A DNA stretch of 64,000 nucleotides from Actinobacteria bacterium IMCC26207 (GCA_001025035.1 LCZK01000009.1:62001-126000); one strand, 5' to 3'. Numbered from the stretch's first letter, positions 24,440 through 35,384 are shown. Made by a program: numbers and translations. The notes: generated by a model not told the origin, from the sequence alone.

Positions 24440-26779
24440 CTACTCAAAGGACCGTCCCCACTCACGCAACATATCCAAGTAGTTCTCGGGACTATCTGGG
24501 GCAGGCTGGCCGGGGGCGTAGGCAACGTGATGCAACTGTCCGCTAAAGGCAAACCCGCCGTGGCGAACAAACACGGGCCAACTCACGGGTGAGCGACGGT
24601 CAATGCCAATATCAATTCCTTGGAATGGGGCCATGGCCATGAGCAATCGATAGCCCTCCCCAGCGGCTACCTCTTGGCCATCCACAGCAAGTGCCAGATT
24701 CCACAAGTTGTTGCCCGGGCAGGTGATGCGCAACTCAAGCTGGTGTTCCCCTGGCTCAATGACTGGCCCACGCAGTTCACGCTCAAGGCCATAACCGTTG
24801 TGTACCGCGACGAGTTCACCAGTGACATCTAGGTACATGCAGTACCCGCCGCCTTGGTCTCCGTGTGAAACCAACATGCCAGCGTCTCCATTACGAACCG
24901 TGACAGAAGCCGAAATAGACACGTCCCGCCACAAGATCAAGCGCTGTGACCTCCAGCGGTCAAGCGACGGCGTATTGGGATAGATCACGACTGCCTCGTC
25001 GTAGCGTTGTGTCCATGGAGGCCGCAGCAAGTAGCGGTAGCCAGTGCCCTCATCGAGCGGAAAAATCTGATTCTTCCAAGCAGCCTCATCCCAAGCCGCA
25101 GTGAGTTCAGCTAGTAACTCGGGGCGTTGCGCTGCAAGGTCATGAAGCTGCGTGGGATCAGCTGCTGTGTCAAAGAGTTCCCAAAGTTCTTCTGAATACG
25201 AACTGCGCGGTGCATGTCGAGTTACTGCCTCCCAGCCATCTCTGCGAAAGGCGCGATGGCCCTCATTTTCGATAATCAGATCGGCTTGACGGCCTGCTGC
25301 AGTCGAGTCGAACAGTGTTGCGCTCAGGTTCTCGCCATCTAAGGCAAGGACGGGCTCGCCGCGCCACCTCGCTGGCCTCTCGATTCCTGTCAGTTCCAAC
25401 ACCGTCGGGAGTAAATCGGACACGTGCATGAACTGTTCACGGAGCTGCCCTGCAGGGACTCCACCCGCCGGCCAGGAAACCACAAACGGCACCGAATGCC
25501 CGCCACGGTGAGCGTTGATCTTGTAGAGCCGAAACGGAGTGTTCGAGACCATTGCCCATCCGCGCGGATAGTGCGGCATGGTGGTTGGCCCGCCCATCTG
25601 ATCGATACGGGCTAGGTCCTCTTCGAAAGGCTCCTCGATGCCGCTGCGGCCAAAATGCAGCGAACGAAGATACGCACTAGTGCCCTCGCGCTCCCCTTCT
25701 CTTGATCCGCCATTGTCCGAGGTAAACACAAACAGCGTGTTCTCCCATTCGCCCATCTCTTCGAGCGCTGCTCGCAGGCGACCGACGTTCTGATCGATGT
25801 TGTCCACCATGGCGGCATACACCGACATGTACTTTGAAAACAGCGCCTGCCGGTCAGGCGTGAGGGAGTCCCAAGCCTCTACGTCATCGCCGGACTCGGG
25901 GTTCCTAGGAGCTAGTTCGGTGCCGGGCGGAATCACACCTAGTTCGATCTGACGCTCATGGCGCTGCTGGCGAATCACATCCCAGCCCTGTTCGTAGCGG
26001 CCATCGTGGCGGGCGATATCTTCGGCCTTGGCATGGAGCGGCGCGTGAACAGCACCCTGCGCGTGGTACAAGAAAAAGGGCTTGTCTGGGTCGGAAGCCT
26101 TTGACTCGCGGATCATCGAGATTGCCCGGTCGGTCAGGTCGTCGGTAAGAAAATATCCCTCGGGGTACTCGTCAACTCGAACCGCATGATTGTCTTCGAT
26201 CAGCCGATGCGGATGATGCAAGTTGGTGAATCCGTCCAAGAACCCGTAGTAGCGGTCAAACCCGCGTTGCAATGGCCAGGAGGAGCGATCCCCCGCATCG
26301 TTCTGTTCGCTGTCTTTTGTTAGGTGCCATTTTCCGACCATCAAGGTTTGGTATCCACCCGAGCGAAGCAGTTCGGCCATGGTCGGTGCCAAAGGGGTGA
26401 GTTCCATGGCGTAGCCAGGGAAACCCGGATCTGAATGTGCGACATGGCCCATGCCTGCACGGTGCGGTTCGAGACCGGTCAGCAACGATGCGCGAGTAGG
26501 TGAACACATCGGGGTGGAGTGATAGTCGGTGTAACGAAGCCCCTCGGCAGCTAGCTGGTCGACATGAGGAGTCGGGATTTCTGAGCCATAACAACCAAGG
26601 TCTGCAAAGCCCAAGTCGTCGCACATCATCACCACAATGTTTGGGGCACCTTCGGCGCGACTGGGTTGCTGCGGCCACCAGGATTGCGAGGTAGCAAAGA
26701 CAGTGCCTACCGATCCCCCAAAGCCGGCGTAAGGAGCGAGTTTCTCTGCATCAGACAGTGTCGGAATCGGCGAGGTCAT
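24440..26779 (-). CDS. arylsulfatase (type I sulfatase)
   Basis: Sulfatase of 779 aa, close in size and layout to mycobacterial AtsA. The formylglycine motif is Cys92-Ser-Pro-Thr-Arg96 in TPMCSPTRASLLTG. The metal-binding Asp pair is in VVMMCDDLGFADLG, and VGKWHLT and FTSDNGGSREGE supply further active-site residues. It hydrolyses a sulfate ester after the Cys is oxidised to formylglycine; the maturation enzyme is not in this window. The C-terminal 150 residues form an extra beta-rich domain. No signal peptide is visible, so it is probably cytoplasmic or non-classically exported. A TACGAT box six bases before the ATG suggests leaderless expression. Confidence 0.93.
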   Translation of the reverse strand: MTSPIPTLSDAEKLAPYAGFGGSVGTVFATSQSWWPQQPSRAEGAPNIVVMMCDDLGFADLGCYGSEIPTPHVDQLAAEGLRYTDYHSTPMCSPTRASLLTGLEPHRAGMGHVAHSDPGFPGYAMELTPLAPTMAELLRSGGYQTLMVGKWHLTKDSEQNDAGDRSSWPLQRGFDRYYGFLDGFTNLHHPHRLIEDNHAVRVDEYPEGYFLTDDLTDRAISMIRESKASDPDKPFFLYHAQGAVHAPLHAKAEDIARHDGRYEQGWDVIRQQRHERQIELGVIPPGTELAPRNPESGDDVEAWDSLTPDRQALFSKYMSVYAAMVDNIDQNVGRLRAALEEMGEWENTLFVFTSDNGGSREGEREGTSAYLRSLHFGRSGIEEPFEEDLARIDQMGGPTTMPHYPRGWAMVSNTPFRLYKINAHRGGHSVPFVVSWPAGGVPAGQLREQFMHVSDLLPTVLELTGIERPARWRGEPVLALDGENLSATLFDSTAAGRQADLIIENEGHRAFRRDGWEAVTRHAPRSSYSEELWELFDTAADPTQLHDLAAQRPELLAELTAAWDEAAWKNQIFPLDEGTGYRYLLRPPWTQRYDEAVVIYPNTPSLDRWRSQRLILWRDVSISASVTVRNGDAGMLVSHGDQGGGYCMYLDVTGELVAVHNGYGLERELRGPVIEPGEHQLELRITCPGNNLWNLALAVDGQEVAAGEGYRLLMAMAPFQGIDIGIDRRSPVSWPVFVRHGGFAFSGQLHHVAYAPGQPAPDSPENYLDMLREWGRSFE

Positions 26780-26785
26780 AGATGC

Positions 26786-26791
26786 ATCGTA
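26786..26791 (-). promoter_or_regulatory. -10-like box for leaderless transcription
   Basis: TACGAT on the minus strand lies six bases before the sulfatase ATG (26779). It is close to the 15-bp repeat array that begins at 26801. Confidence 0.5.
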
Positions 26792-26800
26792 GAGAACACT

Positions 26801-26890
26801 CAGGGCCCTCTGGTTCAGGGCTCTCTGAGTCAGGGCTCTCTGAGTCAGGGCTCTCTAGGTCAGGGCTCTCTGAGTCAGGGCCGCCCGGGG
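26801..26890. repeat. 15-bp tandem repeat, five to six copies, over a stop codon
   Basis: Units begin at 26801, 26816, 26831, 26846, 26861 and (degenerate) 26876. The unit cagggctctctgagt is exact at 26816, 26831 and 26861. The array fills almost the whole gap between the sulfatase and the GGDEF-EAL gene and includes the latter's stop codon (26877-26875, minus strand). Confidence 0.93.
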
Positions 26891-29406
26891 CCGAGTTCAC
26901 CTAGGAACTGCTCCGCAAACTCGTTTGGTTCCAAACTCGGTGCAAACAAGTGGCCTTGGCCAGCCTCGCAGCCCAATGATTTGAGCAGTTCGAGCTGCGC
27001 AAAGGTTTCGACTCCCTCGGCCACGCAACGCAACCCCAGAGTTGTACAGAGGTTGATGACGGCAGTCACGATTGCGCGATCCTGGAGGTTTGTTTCGATC
27101 CCGCTCACGAACGACTGATCTAGTTTGACGGTGTCTGCAGGGAACCTTCGCAGGTAGGTAAGCGAGGAGTGGCCAGTGCCGAAGTCGTCCAGCGAAATCT
27201 GAATTCCTAGCTCCTTGAGCGGCTCAAGACGCTCACCCCAAGCAACTGCGTCCTGCAGCAGGACAGTCTCGGTGATTTCAAACGAGAGTGTGTCGGGGGC
27301 CAGTCCAAACTCGCTCACCGCTGCCGCTGCGAGCGAACCAAAGTCGGGGTCTTGCAACTGCCGGCCCGAAACGTTGACCGCTAGGCCAAGATTCGACCAG
27401 CCGGGTAGTTGCTGCCAGGCCGCCATCTGAGCGCAAGCTGTCCGGAGCACCCAAGCACCAATCGGAACAATCAGACCAGCTTCTTCGGCGATTGGCACAA
27501 ACAGGTCCGGGGCAATGCTGCTCTCATCGTGTTGCCACCGAAGTAGGGCTTCAACGGCAATCACGTCGCCGTTCTCTAACGAGACCACAGGTTGATACTG
27601 AACCGAGAACTCCTCGCCCTGAAGGGTCTCTCGCATCCATGATTCAATGCGCCTCCGCTGCGTGGCCTTACTTCCCATCTTCTCGTCAAAGATGACCCAA
27701 CGGCCACGCCCGCCAGCCTTGGCCTCGTACATCGCAGCATCAGCATCGCGAATAACCGCGAGTGGGTCGGCCTCTGAGGGGTCGATCTCCGAGATGCCAA
27801 TAGAGACACTCACTGCGACCTCAGACCCCTCGATGTCGAAAGGTGCCCCAAAGGCAGCATCGATCCGATGGGCAATCACAACTGCATCACTCGCAGCATC
27901 GAGTCGCTCACAGAGGACAATGAACTCATCGCCACCAAAGCGGGCAATGGTGTCCCCGGGGCGCACAACCTCGATCAGTCGTCTAGCGACCTGCTGCAGG
28001 ACAAGGTCCCCCTGAGCATGACCGAGTGTGTCGTTGAACTTCTTAAAGTGGTCGATGTCAATAAAGAGCAGCGCTGACCGAGATGGCACTGGCGAGGCAT
28101 TCATGCCTTCCATGGCACGTTCAATTTTATCGAACAGAAGCGCTCGATTCGGAAGCCCGGTGAGTTGATCGTGGGTTGCCTGAAGGTGCAGAGATTCCTC
28201 GAGGTTCTTACGCTCAGTGACATCTCGAGCCATCCCTGAATAGCAGTCCACTTCTTTCGTGCCAGGCCGGTAATGCACAGCCATCTGAATCAGCATCGGC
28301 ACCAACACGCCGTCATGGCGGCGAATCTCTAGCTCGCCTGCCCAAGATCCGTTCTCCATGAGACTCTGAAGCATCGGTTCAGTCACAGGGCCGAACCACT
28401 TTGACAAGCGCACAAGTTGCTCTGAATTCATCAGGTCAAGTTCGGGTGTTCCTAGGCCGAAGAACTTTCGAGCTGCAGCATTGAGATAGACCACCGCGCC
28501 CCCTGCATCGGACAACACAGTCAGGTCTGGGGTGACATCAAAAATATCTAGCAGCCGACGGCTTTCCGACTCGGCTGCATACACCTGGGCTGTGCGTTCC
28601 CCTAGCTCCTCTTGAGCAATGCGCTGATCTGTGACATCGCGAAAGTTCGTTACGATCCCTCGAACTAATGGGTCATCTAGGCAATTGGTCAGCACGTTTT
28701 CGATTTGTCTTAGCCGGCCGTCAGCGTGGCGTACCCGTACCTCGACGCGAACTACTTCCTCGGGGTGCGCTAGCACCCGATCACATGCCTCGTGTAGTCG
28801 ACTCAAATCAGGTTCGCTAACGGATGCCCCCAGCTTTAACCCGACCGCCAGATTGGGGTCAAACCCCAGAATTCGCGACATTGCTGGACTGACATAGGTG
28901 ACAACGAGTTCCTTGTTTGAAACGATCATGCAGTCATTACTGTTGCGGACTAAGGCCTCAAAGCGGCTGGATTGATCGGCTAGTTCCTGCTCACGGTTCA
29001 CCCGGTCCGAGGTGTCGCGAATAGACAGCACAATTGCATTGACACCCGCCAATTCGCGCAGGTCTACCCCAGTTACTTCTGACCAAATCCATTCGCCCGA
29101 GGCGGCACGCAAACGCAGGTTCGTACGGCAGGACTCAGGTGGCGCTCCTTCAAGCAACTGAGCCAGGTTGGTCATGGCAAGCCGCAGATCTTGGGGGTGA
29201 ATCAGTGTGGCAGAGCCCATAGATGCTGCTTGTTCTGCAGTCCACCCAGAGAACTTCTCTACTGACTCACTCACCCAGCGGGCGCTCAGGTCATCATTGA
29301 GCAGGACAACCACATCCCCTGTGGCGCCTAGCAACCCGCGCAGCACTTCGGGCGATGCTCCCGAACTGACTGAAACCGGTTCCAGCGAAGAAGGTTCTAC
29401 TGACAA
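26875..29406 (-). CDS. PAS-PAS-PAS-GGDEF-EAL cyclic-di-GMP signalling protein
   Basis: Cytoplasmic-looking signalling protein of 843 aa without membrane helices. Three PAS domains (about 22-140, 145-265 and 285-405) precede the GGDEF domain and a C-terminal EAL domain. The cyclase site is intact (FGGDEF) and the product-inhibition site RxxD stands five residues ahead (RPGDTIARFGGDEF). The EAL domain is also complete: VEALLRW, AVNVSGRQL, FEITE, LDDFGTGHSS, VKLD, AEGVE and GQGHLF. Both synthesis and breakdown of c-di-GMP are therefore possible, set by what the PAS domains sense. The start is TTG, 43 bases after the DoxX-like gene on the same strand. Confidence 0.92.
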   Translation of the reverse strand: MSVEPSSLEPVSVSSGASPEVLRGLLGATGDVVVLLNDDLSARWVSESVEKFSGWTAEQAASMGSATLIHPQDLRLAMTNLAQLLEGAPPESCRTNLRLRAASGEWIWSEVTGVDLRELAGVNAIVLSIRDTSDRVNREQELADQSSRFEALVRNSNDCMIVSNKELVVTYVSPAMSRILGFDPNLAVGLKLGASVSEPDLSRLHEACDRVLAHPEEVVRVEVRVRHADGRLRQIENVLTNCLDDPLVRGIVTNFRDVTDQRIAQEELGERTAQVYAAESESRRLLDIFDVTPDLTVLSDAGGAVVYLNAAARKFFGLGTPELDLMNSEQLVRLSKWFGPVTEPMLQSLMENGSWAGELEIRRHDGVLVPMLIQMAVHYRPGTKEVDCYSGMARDVTERKNLEESLHLQATHDQLTGLPNRALLFDKIERAMEGMNASPVPSRSALLFIDIDHFKKFNDTLGHAQGDLVLQQVARRLIEVVRPGDTIARFGGDEFIVLCERLDAASDAVVIAHRIDAAFGAPFDIEGSEVAVSVSIGISEIDPSEADPLAVIRDADAAMYEAKAGGRGRWVIFDEKMGSKATQRRRIESWMRETLQGEEFSVQYQPVVSLENGDVIAVEALLRWQHDESSIAPDLFVPIAEEAGLIVPIGAWVLRTACAQMAAWQQLPGWSNLGLAVNVSGRQLQDPDFGSLAAAAVSEFGLAPDTLSFEITETVLLQDAVAWGERLEPLKELGIQISLDDFGTGHSSLTYLRRFPADTVKLDQSFVSGIETNLQDRAIVTAVINLCTTLGLRCVAEGVETFAQLELLKSLGCEAGQGHLFAPSLEPNEFAEQFLGELGPGRP

Positions 29407-29449
29407 GAGTCCTCAGACTATCTGCAGTTCTGTCGCAAGTCCCCGCAGT

Positions 29450-29863
29450 TTATCGGGTGTACCGAAAAGCCTTTGCGATCATAGGAAACTGCAGCGGTAG
29501 TCGTAGCCAAGAAGCAATTGCGGCAGGCTTTGATCCTGAGCGAGTGGCATCAACCGCCATCTGGATATTCGCTGGATATACCGCAACCAGCGTTGCCGTT
29601 GCGAGCCAACCTCCCATCTTCGAGGTTTTGGGTACGGCTAGCAGGACACCTGATCCGAGCTCAGCCACTCCTGACCAGACCACAGCAGCCTTGGGATCCG
29701 GAAACCACCCAGGAACGACTTTTTCGAACTGCTTGGGAACCACAAAATGCAACACCCCCATGACGAACAGCCCGCCCGCAAACCGCAATCGCGAGCGATT
29801 CTCAACTGGGTCCGCGTAGGGATCAGATAAGTGCGAGATGAATTTTTGGGCAGTCGCTTGCAT
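29450..29863 (-). CDS. DoxX-like small membrane protein
   Basis: Integral membrane protein of 137 aa with about four hydrophobic segments (LRFAGGLFVMGVLHFVV, VVWSGVAELGSGVLLAV, GWLATATLVAVYPANIQMAV and a weaker C-terminal one). The pattern with VPKQFEKVVPGWFP and the G-x-x-E-L/G-x-G motif resembles DoxX/DoxD-like proteins, which are linked to quinone or thiol redox processes in some bacteria. ATG 29863 has GGAGG five bases ahead and is preferred to the TTG at 29881. It precedes the c-di-GMP protein and may share its transcript. Role unknown. Confidence 0.78.
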   Translation of the reverse strand: MQATAQKFISHLSDPYADPVENRSRLRFAGGLFVMGVLHFVVPKQFEKVVPGWFPDPKAAVVWSGVAELGSGVLLAVPKTSKMGGWLATATLVAVYPANIQMAVDATRSGSKPAAIASWLRLPLQFPMIAKAFRYTR

Positions 29864-29936
29864 TGTGACCTCCAGGGGCAAGTTCGAAAAATTAAACTAG
29901 CTAACAGTCTGGCCTAGGTACCCAATCGGCGCATCA

Positions 29937-29999
29937 TGCAGCAGAGCGAAAGCGGCAGGCAGCAGAGCGGAAGCGGCAGTCAACAGAGCGGAAGCAGCA
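29937..29999. repeat. 21-bp tandem repeat, three copies
   Basis: Units 29937-29957, 29958-29978 and 29979-29999 share the core cagagcggaagcggca with a few changes. They lie in the divergent spacer between the DoxX-like gene and the GH3 lipoprotein, directly upstream of the latter's promoter box. Confidence 0.88.
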
Positions 30000-30019
30000 T
30001 GCCTAGTCCCACTAGCTAC

Positions 30020-30025
30020 TACTCT
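30020..30025 (+). promoter_or_regulatory. -10-like box for leaderless transcription
   Basis: TACTCT is seven bases upstream of ATG 30033 and there is no ribosome site between. It starts 21 bases after the end of the 21-bp repeats. Confidence 0.45.
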
Positions 30026-30032
30026 CGCTGCG

Positions 30033-31328
30033 ATGACACGGAGGAAACTTGTCACCCCTTTTCGAGTTCAAGTGGGCGCGTGCTGCTTGGCTTTGACGGC
30101 GCTTGTGAGTAGCTGCACGGGAACCGCTAGTGGAGACGTGGCCGACAAGCAGGTCGAGAAAGCAACCGCCTCAACAACAACCACGTTGCCACCTGATTGT
30201 GCCGAGGTTCTACCTCCGAGTGCGCAGGCTGGGCAAATGATCATGGTCATGGTGACTTCACCGCAGATTGCTACCGAGGTCCTCACTGAAGGAACAGCAG
30301 GTGGGTTTGGCCTAAAAGGGAAGCAGTCCAAAGACATTGCCAAAGAGGTCGCAGCTGCCACGGCCGATGCACCCGTTGCTGCGTTTGTGGCAAGTGACGA
30401 AGAAGGTGGAACCGTGCAACGCTTGAGTTCTGCTTTGGGAGTTCTACCCTCGGCAGAAACGCTCGCTAAAGGCACCCCCGAGGAGGCTGCCACTCTGATC
30501 GAGGATTACTCCACCCGCATGCGCGAGCTCGGATTCAACATGATCTTTGGTCCCGTTGCTGACGTGGGCAGCGGATCTGGACTTGGGACCCGCGTATTTG
30601 GCAAGGACCCAGCAGTCGTCACGGAATTTACTGATGCAATCATCAACGCCGAGCTAGCCGGCGGGTTGATTCCAGTCATCAAGCATTGGCCAGGCATTGG
30701 TGGAGGTACAGCAGACCCGCACGTGATGCTCGGCAAAGTCGCTGAACTCGATGCCCTCAAGGCCAAAGACTTGGTTCCCTTTGCCTCGGCGATTCAGGCC
30801 GGAGTGCCCGCAATCATGGTGGCCCACGTGCAGATTCCGGGTCTCACGGCCCCCGGCGAACCGGCTTCGCTTTCACGTGCCGCCATAACAACTGAGCTGC
30901 GTGAGCAGCAAGGATTCGAGGGGCTGATCATCTCGGACGAACTTGGGATGAAGGCACTAGCCGCCTTTGGATCACAGTCAGAGTCGGCCGAGCTAGCTCT
31001 GAGCGCGGGGTCAGACATCGCCCTAGTTGCTGGAGCAGATTCGGTTCCTGAGGTTCACGCCCAGATCACTGAAGCGATCACATCTGGGCGACTCGATCAG
31101 GAGCAGGTAGTTGCCTCGGTCCGGCGGATACTCAAAACAAAGGGGATCACCGGCAGTTGCCCCGACCTTGCCGCCAACCTATCGAGCATCGTTGCGGCCT
31201 CTACGACCTCAACGCTCGGTTCAGGAAGCAACTCAAGTTCAGCTAGCACCACGAGCACCGTTGCCATCAAGGGCAGCAGCACAACCACCACTACTAGCAA
31301 AAGCACCAGCGCGAGCAACGGGAACTAG
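30033..31328 (+). CDS. glycoside hydrolase family 3 lipoprotein (beta-N-acetylhexosaminidase-like)
   Basis: Exported lipoprotein of 431 aa with a lipobox ending in LVSSC (Cys28) and a Thr-rich linker. The catalytic GH3 domain shows FVASDEEGGTVQRL, FGPVADVGSG and the NagZ-type loop KHWPGIGGGTADPHV (Lys217, His218). The nucleophile Asp is in LIISDELGMKAL. NagZ-like enzymes remove N-acetylglucosamine from muropeptides; an anchored form may trim cell-wall fragments outside. The tail from about 390 is Ser/Thr-rich low complexity. It is convergent with an F420 enzyme gene. Confidence 0.9.
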   Translation: MTRRKLVTPFRVQVGACCLALTALVSSCTGTASGDVADKQVEKATASTTTTLPPDCAEVLPPSAQAGQMIMVMVTSPQIATEVLTEGTAGGFGLKGKQSKDIAKEVAAATADAPVAAFVASDEEGGTVQRLSSALGVLPSAETLAKGTPEEAATLIEDYSTRMRELGFNMIFGPVADVGSGSGLGTRVFGKDPAVVTEFTDAIINAELAGGLIPVIKHWPGIGGGTADPHVMLGKVAELDALKAKDLVPFASAIQAGVPAIMVAHVQIPGLTAPGEPASLSRAAITTELREQQGFEGLIISDELGMKALAAFGSQSESAELALSAGSDIALVAGADSVPEVHAQITEAITSGRLDQEQVVASVRRILKTKGITGSCPDLAANLSSIVAASTTSTLGSGSNSSSASTTSTVAIKGSSTTTTTSKSTSASNGN

Positions 31329-31338
31329 CCCTGCGTAG

Positions 31339-32100
31339 CTAGCTACGGGCGTACTCAACCAGAGTGGCTGCGGCATCTACGGCGAATGGATCGGAACTCA
31401 TCAGAATCAGATGCTGCGCCCCGGCATCAAGGTAGGCCTGCCAGTTGTCTACCTCGGAGGCATTAATGGCAACTGTGCGTTCGATGCTCGCTGGGTCTCG
31501 ATCAACCTTCTCGCACCAGGTATTGAGCACAGCGTTGAGTTCGGCAAAGTTTTCTGGCGGGCCAAACGCATTCCACATGTCTGCGTACTGCGCAACTAGG
31601 CGCAGGGTGACTTTGCGCCCACTCCCACCGATCATGATTGGCAACGAGCCAATCGGTGGCGGATTGAGCCGAGCAACGCGCTCAACGATGATGGGTAAGT
31701 CACGGCCAAGATTGGCAAGTCGCGAAGCGGCGGTGCCGAACTCAAAGCCGAATTCTTCATAGTCACGCTCGAACCAGCCTGATCCGATTCCGAGCACAAA
31801 ACGCCCACCGGAGATGTGATCAATCGTCCGGGCGATATCTGCATGCAGGTTTGGGTTTCGATAGGAGTTACAACTCACTAGCGCGCCGAGCTGCACCCGA
31901 GATGTTTGAGCTGCCATGGCAGCGAGCACTGAGTAGCCCTCGAAGTGGGCTGCATCTGGGTCTCCGTAGAGCGGGTAGAAATGGTCCCAAGTCCACACGG
32001 AGTCAACCCCAATTTCTTCGACCGCGCGTGCAGTGTCGAGCAAGGAACTCATGCTGGTTGCCTGCGGTTGAAGCTGAATACCGACTTTGAAAAGTGCCAT
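31339..32100 (-). CDS. LLM-class F420-dependent oxidoreductase
   Basis: Short luciferase-like protein of 253 aa. VGIQLQPQATSMSSLLDTARAVEE and SVWTWDHFYPLYGDPDAAHFEG open the barrel. HADIARTIDHISGGRFVLGIGSGW is the conserved F420-enzyme motif, and PIMIGGSGRKVTLRLVAQYADMWN lies at the cofactor pocket. It would reduce or oxidise a small substrate with F420. It is somewhat shorter than the 312-aa paralogue at 16944 and only distantly alike. The intergenic DNA upstream holds four copies of a 14-bp repeat. Confidence 0.87.
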   Translation of the reverse strand: MALFKVGIQLQPQATSMSSLLDTARAVEEIGVDSVWTWDHFYPLYGDPDAAHFEGYSVLAAMAAQTSRVQLGALVSCNSYRNPNLHADIARTIDHISGGRFVLGIGSGWFERDYEEFGFEFGTAASRLANLGRDLPIIVERVARLNPPPIGSLPIMIGGSGRKVTLRLVAQYADMWNAFGPPENFAELNAVLNTWCEKVDRDPASIERTVAINASEVDNWQAYLDAGAQHLILMSSDPFAVDAAATLVEYARS

Positions 32101-32153
32101 GTCTGATTACCGTTCTAGGTTGGGGGAGGTCATCTTGAGTGCCGGCGGACTTG

Positions 32154-32209
32154 GCCCGGACTGCCATGCCCGGACTGCCATGCCCGAACTGCCATGCCCG
32201 AACTGTAAG
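32154..32209. repeat. 14-bp tandem repeat, four copies
   Basis: gcccggactgccat at 32154-32167 and 32168-32181, then gcccgaactgccat at 32182-32195 and gcccgaactgtaag at 32196-32209. It fills most of the spacer between the F420 enzyme start and the next minus-strand gene. Confidence 0.93.
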
Positions 32210-32242
32210 GCCAGACCTGAACAGGTCAGACCAGACAGGAGT

Positions 32243-32878
32243 CTAGGCAAGCCGAGGCGGGGCAGCGGCAAAGGCTTCCTGACCAATCTGACTGATTGCA
32301 GCATTGACCTTTCGCAGATCTCGAGCTCGGCAGGAGATTCCGAATCGAGCCCCTCCAGCCGATCGCTGACCTACCCATCGGTCCACCGAGAATCCTTCGG
32401 AGCGAAGTTTCTCTACTAGATCGGAGAGCCGCTCAGGCGTGAGATCCAGAACCATCGAAACATGACGGCGCCGCCAGCGAGCGGCATCCCAACGCCAGAC
32501 GGCAACCCACAGTGCCAGCGTTCCACCTGGCGCCGCGAGCGAAAGGGGGACCCGCAACTTACCGTTGCGACCGCGACCCAGGGCCCGACTCAGGCCTAGG
32601 CCGGCACCGGTACCAGCGCTCACTACTGCAGCACCGAGGACAGTGGTTGGCTCAATAGTTCGAAGCCCGCCAAAACGCAGCTTCAGTAGAAATGACCCCA
32701 ACCGAGGGTGATGATGGTCGATGTATTCAACAACACGATCCGAGAACGAACTCGTTGGTCGTATAGCGCTACCCTGCGAAACCGACAACAGTGCCTGTGT
32801 TCGGGGAGCCTGTATTAGGGGAGCCTGTGTTTGGGGAGCCTGTCTTTGGGGAGCCTGTCTTTGGGGGGTCTGGTCCAC
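32243..32878 (-). CDS. unknown membrane-associated protein with repeat-derived N-terminus
   Basis: Up to 211 aa, not recognised. Residues about 5-30 are QAP-rich repeats encoded by a 15-bp tandem array. Then a folded region contains two hydrophobic stretches (TTVLGAAVVSAGTGAGLGL and LAAPGGTLALWVAVWRW) separated by a basic loop, and a C-terminal alpha/beta-looking domain LTPERLSDLVEKLRSEGFSV...GISCRARDLRKV. The GTG at 32878 has no proper ribosome site, so the true start could lie after the repeats. It is divergent from the CBS protein. Confidence 0.6.
   Translation of the reverse strand: MDQTPQRQAPQRQAPQTQAPLIQAPRTQALLSVSQGSAIRPTSSFSDRVVEYIDHHHPRLGSFLLKLRFGGLRTIEPTTVLGAAVVSAGTGAGLGLSRALGRGRNGKLRVPLSLAAPGGTLALWVAVWRWDAARWRRRHVSMVLDLTPERLSDLVEKLRSEGFSVDRWVGQRSAGGARFGISCRARDLRKVNAAISQIGQEAFAAAPPRLA
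32803..32862. repeat. 15-bp tandem repeat, four clear copies
   Basis: Units start at 32803, 32818, 32833 and 32848 (ggggagcctgtcttt and close variants), with degenerate copies on both sides (about 32788-32877). The array lies at the 5' end of the unknown minus-strand gene and, if translated, gives repeated QAP-type residues. Confidence 0.92.
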
Positions 32879-33029
32879 CTCATCATTCTCGCCTCTGAGA
32901 ATCGGTTTCAGACGCCGGTTCAGGAGAAATCCTCAGAATTCACCTGAAATTATTTTCCCTACCCAAGACCTTGTAGTCGCGCGAGACTGCAAAGGCGCAT
33001 ATTTTCTCCTCGACCACAGGAGGTCCGTC

Positions 33030-33464
33030 ATGAGAGTTTCCGGAATCCTTGCAGCTAAGGGCGCTACGGTGGCAACCATCTCACCGTTGGCCACAGCGGC
33101 CGAGGCAGCAGACAAACTTCGCCTGCACGGGGTAGGAGCACTGGTTGTTTCAACCGATGGAGTGACCATTCTGGGTGTGATTTCTGAGCGAGACCTTGTA
33201 CGCGCACTCGCTGAGCGCGGTGGCCACATCCTGCATGAGTCCGTGACCGAGTTGATGACATCGGATGTTGTGACCTGCTCCCCCCAGGACTCAGTTGAGG
33301 AGATCATGCGCAGGATGACGACACGCCGCATCCGGCACGTGCCTGTGATTGTTCATGGCTCGCTATCTGGGATTGTGAGCATTGGTGACATCGTGAAATG
33401 GAGACTCACCGAACTAGAAGACGAAACGCGTCAACTGCAGTCGTACATCTCTACTGGCCGCTAG
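33030..33464 (+). CDS. CBS-domain pair protein
   Basis: Cytoplasmic protein of 144 aa made of two CBS motifs (about 8-65 and 75-130), with GVISERDLVRALAERG and GIVSIGDIVKWRLTELE as the two conserved segments. Such stand-alone pairs bind adenosyl ligands (AMP, ATP, SAM) and regulate partner proteins. A perfect AGGAGG lies seven bases before ATG 33030, so the longer frame back to 32721 is discarded. No obvious partner is adjacent; the gene is followed by leuA on the other strand. Confidence 0.9.
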   Translation: MRVSGILAAKGATVATISPLATAAEAADKLRLHGVGALVVSTDGVTILGVISERDLVRALAERGGHILHESVTELMTSDVVTCSPQDSVEEIMRRMTTRRIRHVPVIVHGSLSGIVSIGDIVKWRLTELEDETRQLQSYISTGR

Positions 33465-33486
33465 CTAACGCAGCGGAAGAAGCGCT

Positions 33487-33518
33487 GAACTGCTGCACTG
33501 CTGACCTGCTGCACTGGA
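33487..33518. repeat. 16-bp tandem duplication
   Basis: gaactgctgcactgct at 33487-33502 is followed by gacctgctgcactgga at 33503-33518. It lies in the 59-base gap between the convergent CBS and leuA genes. No U-tract terminator is present. Confidence 0.7.
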
Positions 33519-33523
33519 CCTAG

Positions 33524-35302
<1,779 letters not shown>

Positions 35303-35321
35303 CTATTCGGTGCAAATTGGC

Positions 35322-35363
35322 TACTGCTTATTGGGTACTGCTTATTGGGTACTGCTTATTGGG
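35322..35363. repeat. 14-bp perfect tandem repeat, three copies
   Basis: tactgcttattggg occurs without mismatch at 35322-35335, 35336-35349 and 35350-35363. It is in the leuA leader between the attenuator hairpin and the leuA start, so it will be part of the mRNA. Confidence 0.95.
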
Positions 35364-35384
35364 AAGTCTCTCCTGAAAACCGAA

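Noticed and set aside
26801-26890. Possible CRISPR array
   Set aside because: Units are contiguous 15-mers without spacers and no cas genes are near; it is a simple tandem repeat.
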